A stretch of 64,000 nucleotides of DNA. Source: Diphasiastrum complanatum (lineage: Eukaryota > Streptophyta > Lycopodiopsida > Lycopodiales > Lycopodiaceae). Under the pieces are notes generated by a model. That model made no database searches. It was not told the DNA's origin and saw only the letters and a program-made list of their open reading frames with translations. The position numbers and the translations under genes are program-made. Position 1 is the stretch's first letter. Every line of letters begins with the position of its first letter. Location: NCBI GenBank assembly GCA_029204225.1, contig CM055093.1:3106285-3170284 (forward strand), read 5' to 3'. This document shows, in pieces, positions 14,024 to 25,403 of the stretch.

Positions 14024-15183
14024 TGGTTGGCTTCTATTTACAGTAAGTATTCCATTTTTGGTGATATTTGGATGTTTGATCAAGTTCTAGCATGATTTTG
14101 CATTGCTTTGTTGATCAAATCTTACTAACCTTTGTTTTGTGAGTTGAACTTGTGGATCAAAAGCATATTTCAGGTCTATTGAAGATCAGAGGCTGAAAAG
14201 AAACTATTTTGGATCAGATCATAACACCTAATCATTTGTGATTGTGAGGCTTGTGCATATTCAATACTAACAATGTTCTTTTCAATCGTATTGTTGACAA
14301 TCTCCATTCTTGGATGAACACTCTCCTTAAGTGGATGAAACTTCTCCTTAAGTGGATGACAAATGCTCTTTTGAGTGAGTTGTAATTCTCCTAAAGGCTG
14401 AGCAAAGCTCCCATTTGGATGAAAGATCCCCTTTTTTGGGTGAACATATTGTAAGCTCCATTGTGAAGAGCATATTGTAAAGATTGTCATCAATTTTGGC
14501 ATAAATTTTGGTGTACTTTGTTGAGCATGTAAGTAACTCTCCTTATGTAATTTGATTGGAGCATTTGCTGGAAGGTGTTAACCATTATGCAAGTGTGTTT
14601 TCAGGTTCTTAACAAGTTGAGGAACATTCTCATGTGAAGTGATCTTAGATCTACATCTAAACACCAAGATTTGACAAGATAGTGAAGCTAGTCTTGTGAT
14701 TCACTAAGTGTGCTCATTCATTCACCTCTAAATCTTGTATTTATCACTTGCTGGAGTTTATAAACTTTAAGAAGTGTGGTTTACATGTGGTTTTACAGGT
14801 TGAATCAATATCTTAGTGTGTTGATCATATGTTGATCAAGTTTGTTCATTACTAGGTAATCTTGGCATCCTAGTTTTGGGTATTTTCTAAGAATGCAAGT
14901 AACTCTTCACACCATAACTTGATTTGGTCACTTGCTGGAAAGTTTGAGAGCTTAAGCAAGAGTGTGTTCAGGTTGGTTTGATTTTGTAATCCATTCTTAG
15001 TGTGTGCAAAGTGTTGCATGTGTTTCAATCTTCCTTTCTATGCTTGGAAACCATCTAGGTTCAAGATAGAAGTGTTTTAGGGTCCTAAATCTTCATAGAT
15101 CTCTTTATCTATCATTTGTTGAGAGAAAAGTGAGTGCTAAGTGCTTTAGGACAAAACCTAAAAGTTGAAGAAACATTAGAATC
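14024..15183 (+). other. Untranslated leader of element N
   Basis: About 1.16 kb without a plausible gene. It contains short internal repeats: the 16-mer 'ctccttaagtggatga' twice in tandem near 14322-14358, and two imperfect copies of an about 85-bp unit at about 14529-14612 and 14895-14979 (shared 'aagtaactct', 'ttgctggaa' and 'gtgtt(t)tcaggtt'). Such repeats could matter for packaging or translation, but that is conjecture. The autonomous element has a leader only about half as long. Confidence 0.6.
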
Positions 15184-18100
15184 ATGGCTTCCAATGGTGG
15201 GATCATGCTAGAGTCTAGTGAAAGGTTGAGTTCATCAAACTACTCTACTTGGAAAGTGAGGATGGAGTCCTTACTTGAGTTGAATGAACTCATGGACATA
15301 GTTGCAGAAATTGAAGAGAGACCTCTCACACTTCAAGAGCAACAAAGGTTTGATAAGAAGGCCAAAAGGGCTCTTCATATCATTAAAATGAATGTTACAA
15401 ATGAACTTCTCAAGGAAGTTGGAAAGTGTCAAAGTGCAAGTGAGGCATGGAATGCCTTAAAGAAGCTCTTTGAATCAAAGTCCACATCTAGGGTATTGAC
15501 CCTAAGGAGACAAATATTTTCTAGTAGGCAAAGAGAGGGTGAAAGTGCTCATGCATTTATCTTGAGAGTTAAGTCCCTAAGTGATGATTTAGCATGCATT
15601 GATGAGAACATAAAAGATGGTGAAATAGTCCAAGTTATGTTGAATGGTTTGCTAAATGAACATGCTAACCTTGTGCAAAGTTTTGCCATTCAAAGAGTCT
15701 TGCCAAGTGTGGTTGACTTGCAAGAAATCTTATTGGCTGAAGAACATAGGTTGCAATCAAAGCTTGATGGTGCATCCTTGCAAGGTGGAGGTGAAGAGGC
15801 TTTCTTCACAAAAGGCAAATTCAAGGGCAAAGGTAAAGGCAAAGGGAAATGGTCCAAAGGTGGTAACTTTGATCATGATGATCACTCTTCCTCTTCCTCT
15901 TCTACTAAGAACAATAAGTCAAAGTTCAAGTGCTTTTATTGTGGGATAAAAGGACATTTTGCAAATGAATGCCATAAGAAACAAAATGCTAGATCTAGGT
16001 TGAGATCTAATGTTCTTCTTGGAGATGATAATTGTTGTGCTAACTTGGCAAGCTTTGGTGAATCTATGGTCAATTTTTTGGATCCATTGGATCTTGAAGA
16101 TGCACTAGTGTTACCTACTAGTCATATGGAGTCATGTGGAGCTAAATTAGCATCATGTTTGTACTCTTCTACTCATGGACTTCCAAGGCTTGGTGGTTCT
16201 TCAATGGTGCTAGATGGCAAGTGCAAAAATGGAAAAGGTAAGGAAGGAGCTAACTTCATCAATGGAGTTGATGAAGATTCTTCTTTGGAAGTGATTGTTG
16301 CTAATGACTTGTTTGTTCATATGGAAAAAGATGGAGATGCTAAGTGTCATTCTTTGCAAGAAGATGGTTGTTCTTCTAATTCTTTTCATATTGATGTATG
16401 TAATCATGTGGGAAAAGATGATGGTGCTTTGAGCATGCTTGAAGGAAATGGTTCTTTTACATCTTTTTGTGATAAAGTCATTTGTGCAACAAGTGGTGTC
16501 ACATTTCTTCATAAAAAGAGTAGATCAAAGGTTTCTATCATGAGACTTGGTGAGGGAGATCACAAGTCAAAAGGAAGAGAAGTATGTGAAGTGTTCAAAG
16601 TAGGATGTACTTTGAATGATGTTTTTATGAACGATAGTGAGGAAGAATCATTATCATATGACTCATTACCTAAATCATTGAGTAGAAGTTCATGTTTGAA
16701 AAGAGAGAGTACTTCAATCACTCTTATGTTGAAGGTACTAAGGATTCTTTTCTTGGCTTCTAATATTCAAGAGTCTTCTACTTCTTATGGTGCAACTATC
16801 AAGAGGGAGGTTTCTAACTTTTGTGGTGCTAGCATTAAGAGGGAGTCTTGTGAAGGAAAGGGCAATGGAAGAGTGGTTCTTGGGAAGATCCAAAGCATGG
16901 ATCTAACATCTCTTCATCAACTCAAAGCATTCTATGATTGTGGTGGATTGTTCATTCATGGTCAAGATGGCAAAAGGTTGGTTGAAGAAGACTACATGGA
17001 GCAACTCAAGTGGCAACTTCTTCAAGGCAAGGGAGATATCATTGGTGAGCTTATTGAGGTTTGTTATGAACTCAAGAGGGCTGTTTTGATTAGGTTTGAT
17101 ACTCATCTTCACCTACTCTACTTCATGTTAAACGGAAATGTTGGAATCTATCTTTTGGTTTATGATGGTGGCATTGTTTTCACTAACTATAGTGAAGGGT
17201 CAAATTTGAGCATTGATGAGATCTTGTGGGATCTTAATCATGTGTTTGAGAGGGAGTATCTTCAGAGTTTCAGATCTGAAGATGTTCACATATGCAAGAT
17301 CTTTGATGTCTTATTGGAAGATCAAGAGGTTGATCTTGGATTGCTTCATCAACACCAAGAGACAAGTGGCAATTCGAAGCTAGTGAAAAGCATCAAAGAA
17401 GAGACAAATGGTCAAGGCATTTTGGATCTGTTTTTACAGGTTCTTGAAGGTTCAAGTAAGGTCTTTGGAGCTGCAAGGAAGTGTCTTCTTACTCTACCTC
17501 ACTTGCCTAATCTCATGTATGAACATTGTTATGTCAATGTGTTGAAATTGTCAAATTTCAATAAAACTAGTTCCATAGTTTTGCATCCTTTGGATCTTGG
17601 AGATGGAATAGTTATCATTGCTGGTTTGTATGATCAAGTACATGAATTCATTCAGATCTTGAAAGGTATTGAAGTGGTCAATATGTTTTCTTTTGAACAA
17701 AGTTCAAGATCTAGTATTCTAGTGTTGGCAAATTGGCAACTTGTTGACATTGTAGGATCAAGCGTTGTGTGCAAATCTTGTGGAGGTACTTCAAGTATTT
17801 CAAGTTCAGGTTTTGGTCATTCAAATGGAGTAGGGAACACATCTTTTTGGCATTCATTCACTCAAAGGCTTTCATGGATTGAAGATCTACAAAGGCAAGG
17901 TGGTGATGGAAGTTCATTCATGGAGATACATGTTGCATTCACTATATGTATAGTGAAATGTGGAGGAGGCATGCAAACACTTGTTGATCACTTTCATTTA
18001 CAACTTGTTTGCTGCTATTTTACAGAGAAACCAGAGATGGATACATGGAGGAATTCATTAATTGAGATTCTATGTTCTTTTACATGTACCATTTTTATGA

Positions 18101-18276
18101 TTCTATGTAAAATTGATGTAAGAAATAGTGAAGCATCCTATATGGACACTATTATCTATATCAATTATGTTGTGTCCTATTTTGTACATATTAGGATCCT
18201 TGAGAAGAGATCTATTCTGATGATGGAGATCATTCTTAAGTTGGAACAAAGTAGTGTTGTAAAACTAGCAAGTTAA
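15184..18276 (+). CDS. Gag fused to a large unrecognised domain (1030 aa), element N
   Basis: Residues 1-263 are a copia gag: the N-terminus parallels the autonomous element (YSTWKVRMESLLE at about 20-32), followed by a Lys/Gly-rich basic stretch (about 210-226) and a CX2CX4HX4C zinc knuckle at 250-263 (CFYCGIKGHFANEC). Gag should form the particle and bind element RNA. From about residue 265 to 1030 nothing resembles protease (no DSG), integrase (no HSD/DNGGEY) or reverse transcriptase (no YVDD). Instead there is a Ser- and Cys-containing region, then a more hydrophobic one. The frame stays open for about 765 codons in AT-rich DNA, which argues for selection or recent capture. It stops at TAA 18274-18276, 13 bp before the 3' LTR. 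The start is the first ATG and aligns with the gag start of the autonomous element. Function of the C-terminal part unknown. Confidence 0.88.
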   Translation: MASNGGIMLESSERLSSSNYSTWKVRMESLLELNELMDIVAEIEERPLTLQEQQRFDKKAKRALHIIKMNVTNELLKEVGKCQSASEAWNALKKLFESKSTSRVLTLRRQIFSSRQREGESAHAFILRVKSLSDDLACIDENIKDGEIVQVMLNGLLNEHANLVQSFAIQRVLPSVVDLQEILLAEEHRLQSKLDGASLQGGGEEAFFTKGKFKGKGKGKGKWSKGGNFDHDDHSSSSSSTKNNKSKFKCFYCGIKGHFANECHKKQNARSRLRSNVLLGDDNCCANLASFGESMVNFLDPLDLEDALVLPTSHMESCGAKLASCLYSSTHGLPRLGGSSMVLDGKCKNGKGKEGANFINGVDEDSSLEVIVANDLFVHMEKDGDAKCHSLQEDGCSSNSFHIDVCNHVGKDDGALSMLEGNGSFTSFCDKVICATSGVTFLHKKSRSKVSIMRLGEGDHKSKGREVCEVFKVGCTLNDVFMNDSEEESLSYDSLPKSLSRSSCLKRESTSITLMLKVLRILFLASNIQESSTSYGATIKREVSNFCGASIKRESCEGKGNGRVVLGKIQSMDLTSLHQLKAFYDCGGLFIHGQDGKRLVEEDYMEQLKWQLLQGKGDIIGELIEVCYELKRAVLIRFDTHLHLLYFMLNGNVGIYLLVYDGGIVFTNYSEGSNLSIDEILWDLNHVFEREYLQSFRSEDVHICKIFDVLLEDQEVDLGLLHQHQETSGNSKLVKSIKEETNGQGILDLFLQVLEGSSKVFGAARKCLLTLPHLPNLMYEHCYVNVLKLSNFNKTSSIVLHPLDLGDGIVIIAGLYDQVHEFIQILKGIEVVNMFSFEQSSRSSILVLANWQLVDIVGSSVVCKSCGGTSSISSSGFGHSNGVGNTSFWHSFTQRLSWIEDLQRQGGDGSSFMEIHVAFTICIVKCGGGMQTLVDHFHLQLVCCYFTEKPEMDTWRNSLIEILCSFTCTIFMILCKIDVRNSEASYMDTIIYINYVVSYFVHIRILEKRSILMMEIILKLEQSSVVKLAS

Positions 18277-18280
18277 GTTG

Positions 18281-18289
18281 AAGAGGGAG
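18281..18289 (+). other. Polypurine tract, element N
   Basis: AAGAGGGAG abuts the 3' LTR and would prime plus-strand synthesis. The same GTTGAAGAGGGAG string precedes the 3' LTR of the autonomous element. Confidence 0.9.
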
Positions 18290-18936
18290 TGTGAAAATTG
18301 TCAACATTTCCTTGTCTAGTTTTAGGCCAAAATTGCTAAAAATGGCACATAGTTTAGGATCTGACTTTTCACACGTGTGAAACAGGTCTAGATATTTTTA
18401 GTAAGTGTATTTTTTCAGTATGAAGAAGTGTCAAACTTCAAGACCTTCGAAATGAGTCCATTTTCATGTATTTTGGACATATATGCCAATTTTACCTATA
18501 TAGGGCATATTTTAGGTAAGGAGGGTCTAGAGAGAGGAGAGAGAGTCATCTCTCTCAGCTATATATAGCAGGTAGGCCGTGGAGAAACAGGTTGGAGCAG
18601 ATCCATTGTATTCATTTGCTTAATGAGAGATTTTTCTATTGGGTTCTCCTTCCATTGTTGGCATTGTGTAGTGATTGAGTTCAAGCTTTGTGTGTATGAT
18701 CTTAGGTGCTTTCCAAAAGTGGTAGGCTGATGTATTATGGACTCTATAATGCTATTTTGGGCCGCACTTGATGTTTATGGAAGTTTCCATTTGTGATAAA
18801 TGCTTTTTGATCAAGTTCTTTGCATTCTAGGTAGCATAGAATGTGTTGCCAATTCCTAGCTTATGTAGTTTGGAGTGCAAGCATTCAAGCCAATGATCTT
18901 GGAGTTTAGATCCACTTAGGATCTGTATTTTTCACA
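18290..18936 (+). repeat. 3' LTR of element N
   Basis: The LTR is 647 bp and matches the 5' LTR except for C at 18744 in place of G at 13819. The palindrome TTCACACGTGTGAA is at 18368-18381. GAGAG follows at 18937-18941. Confidence 0.95.
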
Positions 18937-19254
18937 GAGAGCATCCTCAAGTCACAAGAAGGATTAGAGTGCATGTAGGAATATGCATCCATGAAGATGA
19001 ATACCAAATATCACAATTTCTATAATATAATGATCTAGTACGAAGAGATATCTAAAGGTTCTTGGTGGGATTATCATATCTATATTGGGCATGCGTATGT
19101 TGATCTATCACGTGTCTTTATCCTATGATGAATTATTTGACTACATGATAATGACTATACTATGATAGCTATGGAAGTAATGTGACCTATCTGATTAGGC
19201 ATCCACTGTATGAACCTTTGATTAAGATGCAAAGTGCCATGTTTATTATATTGC

Positions 19255-20799
19255 TCTTGGTGATAGAAACAACTTGCAAGTGCTGGTCAAAGAAAGGTTC
19301 TAACTTGGTCAATATGAGCTCACCCTCACAATTTAATAATCAATTTTCACTTTTGTATGTTTTATAACTTGACATCTCAATTACTTGATTCATAGGTTGT
19401 GTCATTTCTTAGTAGAACTTCATAAATATTGGCCTATTCCAAATGTCTTTTGTCGCACTTGTCAAAGCATTTGACTTGAGTTTGATTATGAGCTCCCTTC
19501 TTTCCTTATCTTCCTTTGGATGCTAATAAGTGTGGGCTTATGAGCTTTTCCTTTTGAAATTCTAATGCAAGTTTGTTGTGTTTATCAAAGTCTTTGATTT
19601 GAGTTTGATTATGAGCTCCCTTCTTTCCTAATTTCCTTCCTTTGGATGCTAGATAAAGTTTGGATGTCGTTAACTTTTAGCTTGGAAGTTTGAAAAACTT
19701 TTAATATTAGTAATTTTGGCTACAAGGTACCATATTAATTGTTCTAAGTTGTTGTATTGAAAGAGAATATGTCAATAAGGTGCTTGCCATATTGATACTA
19801 TCCACATGTGCATAAGCTATAAGAGTGCAAAAAGACAATAACCTTGCATGCGGCTATGTTAACGGTTTTCTTGGCAAGGGATTAAGCTAAAAAGGAAACT
19901 TCTATTTGGACAATAGCAACATGTTGTCTATGGTGTTGTGTAAATACAAGAATGGTGGGAGAGTTATGAATATCTAGCATTATCGAATAACTTTACTTTG
20001 GTCAATTTCCATTTGACTTCCAAACCACACTCCCCGGCCATTGAAGATCTTCCACATCTCCAAAGATGTGACCTGAGGTAGGAGAAATATCTTCGTTTCT
20101 ACCGATAATCATCTATAGAGCACTCATATCTCTTGAAATACCCTCTGGGATTAAAGATATACAGTTGTCATTAATAATTCTTATTATACTAAGACCTCTA
20201 TAGGACTTAATTAATTCATTCACCATGATAATCAAGTCAATGATATTTTTCCATATGATAGCGAGATCTTCATGATAATATTTTGGTAGTGGATCTAGAA
20301 ATGCTAGCTATAATATGGTGTGTCTAGTTGTAACATTTTCTAATTGTTTCCACACTAACATCTCAACCAAGCTAAAATATTGTTTGTTTCCACATTTGAG
20401 ATGAGCTTTTTTCCCTGAGCATGTAGCAATGATCAACACATTTGATAGTTTTTCAAGTTAATTAACTCATATTTGAACCTGTATCTTTCTTCATATAGGA
20501 CCCTCATTATATTCCATTAAGATGCTTGAATTTGGTTGCTGGGAAGCTTGTCATTTTGTTGCATCCACATTGATCCTGCTGTTCCTATCACAATAGTTAC
20601 AGGTGATTTTGGCGACAATTTTCCTATTGAGTATATAAACATTAACTTATTTAATTGATGTTGTAGCTCTGTTATGAGATTATTCCACTTCTTGATCTTT
20701 CCTTTAGTTCTCTTATCATTTGCCTAAAAAATGGCTAACTTTGTCAAATATGACAAATCATTGAGATTCATTCATTATGATGATTTATGCGATTGAAAA
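19255..20799 (-). repeat. Diverged repeat R, central module, first part
   Basis: Reverse complement of about 5752-7270 and a diverged direct relative of 34405-35830. The autonomous LTR element splits this copy, and it resumes at 26671. No gene is recognised in it. The module's next segment (18942-19254) is also gene-free. Confidence 0.7.
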
Positions 20800-20804
20800 T
20801 TTTT

Positions 20805-21457
20805 TGTGAAAAACTCAGATCCAAAAGATGCTAAAGTTTCATAAAGATCTTGGCCATGGAAGTTATGCACATCTAGATTGAAAAAATGATAGAAATTGTG
20901 ATGTTAAGCATACTAAACATCAACTAAACATCAAAATCTGATCATAAGCTTCCACAAACAGAAACTTGCTGTCCCTGTCCGTACTTCAGAGCCTACAACC
21001 TGCATTTCACACGTGTGAAGCCATAGCAACAAAGAAATCACAATTCTAGTGGCTAGAATGCAAGATATGAACAAAAAAGTGAGAGAGAAGAAGATGGACC
21101 TTCAAAGAGCATAACATTCATTCAATAGAATGAAAATGAGATGTGTACATACTCGTGGAGATGGCTATTTATAGCAGCCATAGTGCCTCTTGGCCACTTG
21201 TCTTATGATAGGCTAAAATTGGGGTCCAATAGGATTCACCCATCTACCTAGAAATTTGGTCAAATAGGAATGCACCAAATTATGAGCCAATAGAAGAGCT
21301 CCACACTCGACCTCCTCTAATTAATGTGACCTCAAAAGTAGTGTACACATACTTTGGGCCTCTACATACATGTATGAACCTATCTCTAACTTTTATTTGG
21401 CCATAGGCCTACAAAATCTCAAGTTAGGAAAATACTACTAGTTGACAATTTTTCACA
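20805..21457 (-). repeat. 3' LTR of element C
   Basis: 653 bp, read as identical to the 5' LTR. The palindrome is at 21006-21019. The gag-pol stop codon lies in its first five bases. Confidence 0.95.
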
Positions 21458-24400
21458 CTCCCTCTTCAACTAGTTTTAGCATAGATTTAGAAAGTACACC
21501 AAGACTTGTTCTATGCTTGAAAAATAAGTCCTTTCCCAATGCTTTGGTAAAGATATCAGCCACACATTCCTTTGATGGGACATGTTCAAGCTTGATCTCT
21601 TTTGCCAACACTTGTTCTCTCACAAAATGGTAAGCCACCTCGATATGTTTGCTCCTTGCATGGAAAACCGGATTGCTTGCTAGACTTTGGGCTGAAAGGT
21701 TGTCACAAAAGATGATTGGACTCTCTGAAAAATCCAGCAAATGAAGCTCCATAATCATCCTCTTGATCCACACCATCTCCTTTGTGCATGATGTCAAAGC
21801 TTTGTACTCGGCCTCACTAGAAGAAAGTGATATAGTTGCTTGTTTCTTCGACATCCATGAGATAGCTCCATCACCTATGAAAATAGCATGTGCATTTATG
21901 GATTTTCTATCCATAAGGTCTCCTGCAAAATCTGAATCTGAAAAACCAAATAAGTTAGGTGATGAGCCTCTATAAACAATGCCAAAATCTTTTGTTCCCG
22001 AGATGTATCTCAAGATCCTCTTTCCTAGTTTCCAATGTTCTATGCTAGGATCTTGCATGAATTGGCTTAATCTACCAACACAATAAGATAAATCAGGTCT
22101 TGTGATGGTTAGATATATAAGAGAACCTATTAGCTTCCTATAGAGAGTAATGTCCTCGAAGGATCTTTCATTACCTCTTATAGTTAGCTTTACATGTGAT
22201 TCCATAGGTGTATCAATAGGATTTGCATCTACCATATGAAATCTATTGAGAATAGAAATAGCATACTTCTCTTGTGAAATAAAAGTGATTTGAGAAGTTC
22301 TAATTACTTCTATTCCTAAGATATAGCTCAAAAGACCAAGATCATGCACTTCAAATTCCTTTTTTAGTGCTTTCTTGATATCTTCTATATCTTCCTTGTT
22401 CCCTCCACTTAAAATAATGTCATCCACATAAATTAGAAGGATTGTAACATCATTAGCACTAATTCTAAAGTAAAGTGAATGATCATACTCACTCATAGTG
22501 AAGTTTTGAGAAAGTAGAAAAGAGTTAAGCCTAGCATACCAACTCCTTGGTGCTTGCTTAAGACCATACAAACTTTTTTGTAGAAAACACACATGATTAG
22601 GCTTGCTATGAGAAACATAGCTCTCGGGTTGCTCCATGTAGACTTCCTCTTCAAGATCACCATTCAAGAAAGCATTAGAAATGTCTAATTGCCAAAGATC
22701 CCATCCATAAAGAGTTGCAAGGGAAATGATTACTCTTATGCTCACCATCTTTGCCACGGGTGCAAAGGTTTCCTCATAGTCAATGCCATGCTCTTGAGCA
22801 TAACCTTTAGCCACCAACCTTGCCTTCAACTTGTTGATAGATCCATCTTGATTTGTCTTTACCTTGAAGATCCATTTGCATCCAATTGCACTTTTGCCCT
22901 TTGGAAGCTCCACCAATCTCCATGTGTTGTTCTTCATAAGTGCTTCAAACTCAAGATCCATTGCTTGGATCCATTCCTCTTTTTGCCTTGCTTCATCTAC
23001 ACATGAAGGTACATCAAAAGAAGTTAGGAAAGCATAGTTGGATCCATCCACCACTTGCTTACCTTTGTCATCATAAGTGAGCCTTGAGGGTTTCACTTTA
23101 TGCCTTGGAGTTCTCCTTGGAATTTGACTTGAAGAGGCTTCTTCAACATCCACATCCAATGTGTCATCAACTCCATTGTCATCAAGCACATTAGTTGCAA
23201 CAACACCATCATCACTTGAAACAACTTTTGGAATGTTACTTTCATCAAAAATGACATCCCTACTTGTGAACACTTTCTTGATTGAAGGAACATAAATCCT
23301 ATATGCTTTGCTTACTTCACTATAACCAACAAAAATGCCCTTTCTTGAAGATGGATCCTCCTTAGTTCTATCATCAAGAGTAATGTTGAAGTAGCAAATG
23401 CATCCAAAAGTTCTTAGAAACTTGACATTAGGCTTCATACCAAACAAAGCTTCAAAAGGGGTTTTTCCTTCCAATACAACACTTGGCCATCTATTGCATA
23501 GGAAATTTGCACACAACAAAGCATCACTCCAAAAAGGTTTAGGAAGATTAGCATTCAATCTCATTGCCTTTGCACTCTCACACAAGGTTCTATTCTTCCT
23601 CTCGGCCACTCCATTTTGTTGTGGTGTTCTTGGACATGTGTACTCCCTCTTGATCCCATGCTCATCGCAAAAGGCTTTGAATTTGTTAGAAATGTATTCA
23701 CCACCATTGTCGCTCCTCAAGCATTTGATTTTGGTTGTAAATTGAGTCTCAATAGCAACTTTGAACTTGACAAACACATCAAACACCTCATCCTTGCTCT
23801 TTAGTAGATAAACCCAACAAAATCTACTAAAATCATCAATGAAAGTTACATACATCTTAGCACCTCCATTGCTAATTGTAGTAACACCATGAATATCCGA
23901 ATGCAAGAGAGAAAAAGGCATCTTAGATCTAGATATAGATCTAGTATATGGCAATCTATGTGATTTAGACAAAGCACATTCTTCACAAACATGATTCAAG
24001 CAAGTAAGAGACTTGGGAAGTCCCCTTACTACCTCCTTTTTGGCTATTACCTCCAAGGCCTTGTAGTTGAGATGTCCCATCCTTTTATGCCATACCTCTT
24101 GAATTGACATTTGTTCATTTGCCATGCATCCAACTTGGTTAGCAACAACACATGCATCAAGCTTGAACAATTTCCCTTGCCTTTTCCCTTTTGCAATGAT
24201 ACTACACCCCTTTTTGATCAAGCAAGCATCACCATCAAACTCAACTTTGAATCCTTTGTCAAGCATTTGACTTACACTAAGTAAGTTCTTGGTAATGGAT
24301 GGAATGAGCAAAACATCTTTCAATTCTATATTCCTATTTGTAGAAAGTGAAATAGGAATTGTGCCAATCCCCTTGATTGTACACTCACCATCATTTGCGG

Positions 24401-25403
24401 TATAGATTACCTTCCTATCACCATCAAATGCCATTAAAGATGAAAAATACTCTTTATGATATGTCATATGAGAAGTGGCTCCACTATCAATCCACCAAGG
24501 ATCAATGTCTCCATGATTAGCCAACAAGCAAGATGACATAACAAAAGCATCATTTGAAAGAATCTCATCCCCACCCTCATCAATAGTTAGATTGGTTTGC
24601 TTTTCCCCTTGATCCCTCTTTTTCTTAAAACAATCACTAGCAAAATGCCCTTTGACTCCACAATAGAAACATTTTAGCTTAGATCTATCCTTCTTTTTGC
24701 CAAAAGTAGAGTGCTCACCTTGGTCTTGCCCTTTAGACCAATTGCTTTTACCTTTGCCCTTGAACTTGCCTTTAGAGAACATTGCCTCCTCTTCTCCTCC
24801 TTGAGATGTAGAAGATGCTCCCACTCTTGCTTGCAACCTGAATTCTTCAGCCAACAAGACCTCTTGCAAGTCTCCAACACTTGGTAAACATTTTTGGATA
24901 GCATAACTTTGAACAAGATTAGCATGATCATCCAACAAGCCATTGAGAATCACTTGAACAAGCTCCTCATTATTTATGCCATCATTAATGCATGCTAACT
25001 CATCATTCAATGCTTTAACTCTCAAAACAAAAGCATGTCCATTCTCACTCTTCTTTTGCATACAAGAAAAGATTTGCCTTCTTAAAGTCAACACTCTAGA
25101 AGTAGACTTGGATTCATAAACCTTCTTCAAGGCTTCCCAAGCTTCACTAGATGATGTGCACTTACCAACCTCTTTGATAAGCTCATTTGTCACATTCATC
25201 TTGATCATGTGAAGGGCTTTCTTTGCCCTCTTGTCATACCTCAATTGTTCTTGAGGTGCCAAAGGTCTCTCCTCCACACCTACAACAATATCCATCAACT
25301 CATTCATCTCAAGCAAAGACTCCATCCTTACTTTCCAAGTAGAATAGTTGAGGGAGGTAAGCCTATCATTGCTTTCCAACATGTAGCCTCCATTTGTAGC
25401 CAT
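21453..25403 (-). CDS. Copia gag-pol polyprotein, 1316 aa, intact
   Basis: A single frame encodes the particle protein and all enzymes of a cytoplasmic retrotransposition cycle. Gag covers about 1-260, with the zinc knuckle CX2CX4HX4C at 245-258. The aspartic protease motif DSGATSHMT starts at 306 and the gag pre-integrase motif VWHKRMGHLN is at about 437-446. Integrase carries the catalytic triad D503, D565, E601 (35-residue D-E spacing, SDNGGEY and AERKNR contexts). Reverse transcriptase has LDISNAFLNG (D907) and YVDD at 992-995. RNase H shows SDSDFAGD at 1155-1162, SSSEAEY at 1194-1200 and CDN at 1233. No stop or frameshift occurs. The last codons run into the first five bases of the 3' LTR, whose TGTGA supplies the stop. 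The start is the first ATG and aligns with element N. Confidence 0.97.
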   Translation of the reverse strand: MATNGGYMLESNDRLTSLNYSTWKVRMESLLEMNELMDIVVGVEERPLAPQEQLRYDKRAKKALHMIKMNVTNELIKEVGKCTSSSEAWEALKKVYESKSTSRVLTLRRQIFSCMQKKSENGHAFVLRVKALNDELACINDGINNEELVQVILNGLLDDHANLVQSYAIQKCLPSVGDLQEVLLAEEFRLQARVGASSTSQGGEEEAMFSKGKFKGKGKSNWSKGQDQGEHSTFGKKKDRSKLKCFYCGVKGHFASDCFKKKRDQGEKQTNLTIDEGGDEILSNDAFVMSSCLLANHGDIDPWWIDSGATSHMTYHKEYFSSLMAFDGDRKVIYTANDGECTIKGIGTIPISLSTNRNIELKDVLLIPSITKNLLSVSQMLDKGFKVEFDGDACLIKKGCSIIAKGKRQGKLFKLDACVVANQVGCMANEQMSIQEVWHKRMGHLNYKALEVIAKKEVVRGLPKSLTCLNHVCEECALSKSHRLPYTRSISRSKMPFSLLHSDIHGVTTISNGGAKMYVTFIDDFSRFCWVYLLKSKDEVFDVFVKFKVAIETQFTTKIKCLRSDNGGEYISNKFKAFCDEHGIKREYTCPRTPQQNGVAERKNRTLCESAKAMRLNANLPKPFWSDALLCANFLCNRWPSVVLEGKTPFEALFGMKPNVKFLRTFGCICYFNITLDDRTKEDPSSRKGIFVGYSEVSKAYRIYVPSIKKVFTSRDVIFDESNIPKVVSSDDGVVATNVLDDNGVDDTLDVDVEEASSSQIPRRTPRHKVKPSRLTYDDKGKQVVDGSNYAFLTSFDVPSCVDEARQKEEWIQAMDLEFEALMKNNTWRLVELPKGKSAIGCKWIFKVKTNQDGSINKLKARLVAKGYAQEHGIDYEETFAPVAKMVSIRVIISLATLYGWDLWQLDISNAFLNGDLEEEVYMEQPESYVSHSKPNHVCFLQKSLYGLKQAPRSWYARLNSFLLSQNFTMSEYDHSLYFRISANDVTILLIYVDDIILSGGNKEDIEDIKKALKKEFEVHDLGLLSYILGIEVIRTSQITFISQEKYAISILNRFHMVDANPIDTPMESHVKLTIRGNERSFEDITLYRKLIGSLIYLTITRPDLSYCVGRLSQFMQDPSIEHWKLGKRILRYISGTKDFGIVYRGSSPNLFGFSDSDFAGDLMDRKSINAHAIFIGDGAISWMSKKQATISLSSSEAEYKALTSCTKEMVWIKRMIMELHLLDFSESPIIFCDNLSAQSLASNPVFHARSKHIEVAYHFVREQVLAKEIKLEHVPSKECVADIFTKALGKDLFFKHRTSLGVLSKSMLKLVEEGV
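21458..21466 (-). other. Polypurine tract, element C
   Basis: GAAGAGGGAG-type purine run on the minus strand next to the 3' LTR. It overlaps the end of the coding frame. Confidence 0.85.

Larger units (their letters stand above)
13365..18936 (+). mobile_element. Full-length non-autonomous copia-type LTR retrotransposon with gag-fusion ORF (element N)
   Basis: The 5572-bp element is flanked by a 5-bp target duplication GAGAG (13360-13364 and 18937-18941). The uninterrupted target is visible in the left arm near 7610. Parts in order: a 647-bp 5' LTR, a tRNA-iMet primer site, a 1.16-kb leader, one 1030-codon ORF, a polypurine tract and a 647-bp 3' LTR. There is no protease, integrase, reverse transcriptase or RNase H, so it needs enzymes in trans. 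Its LTR ends, primer site, polypurine tract and gag N-terminus closely match the intact element at 20805-26665, the likely type of donor. I find one LTR difference (13819 G versus 18744 C), so the insertion is young. It resembles the class called TR-GAG, but with a much longer ORF than gag alone. Confidence 0.95.
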
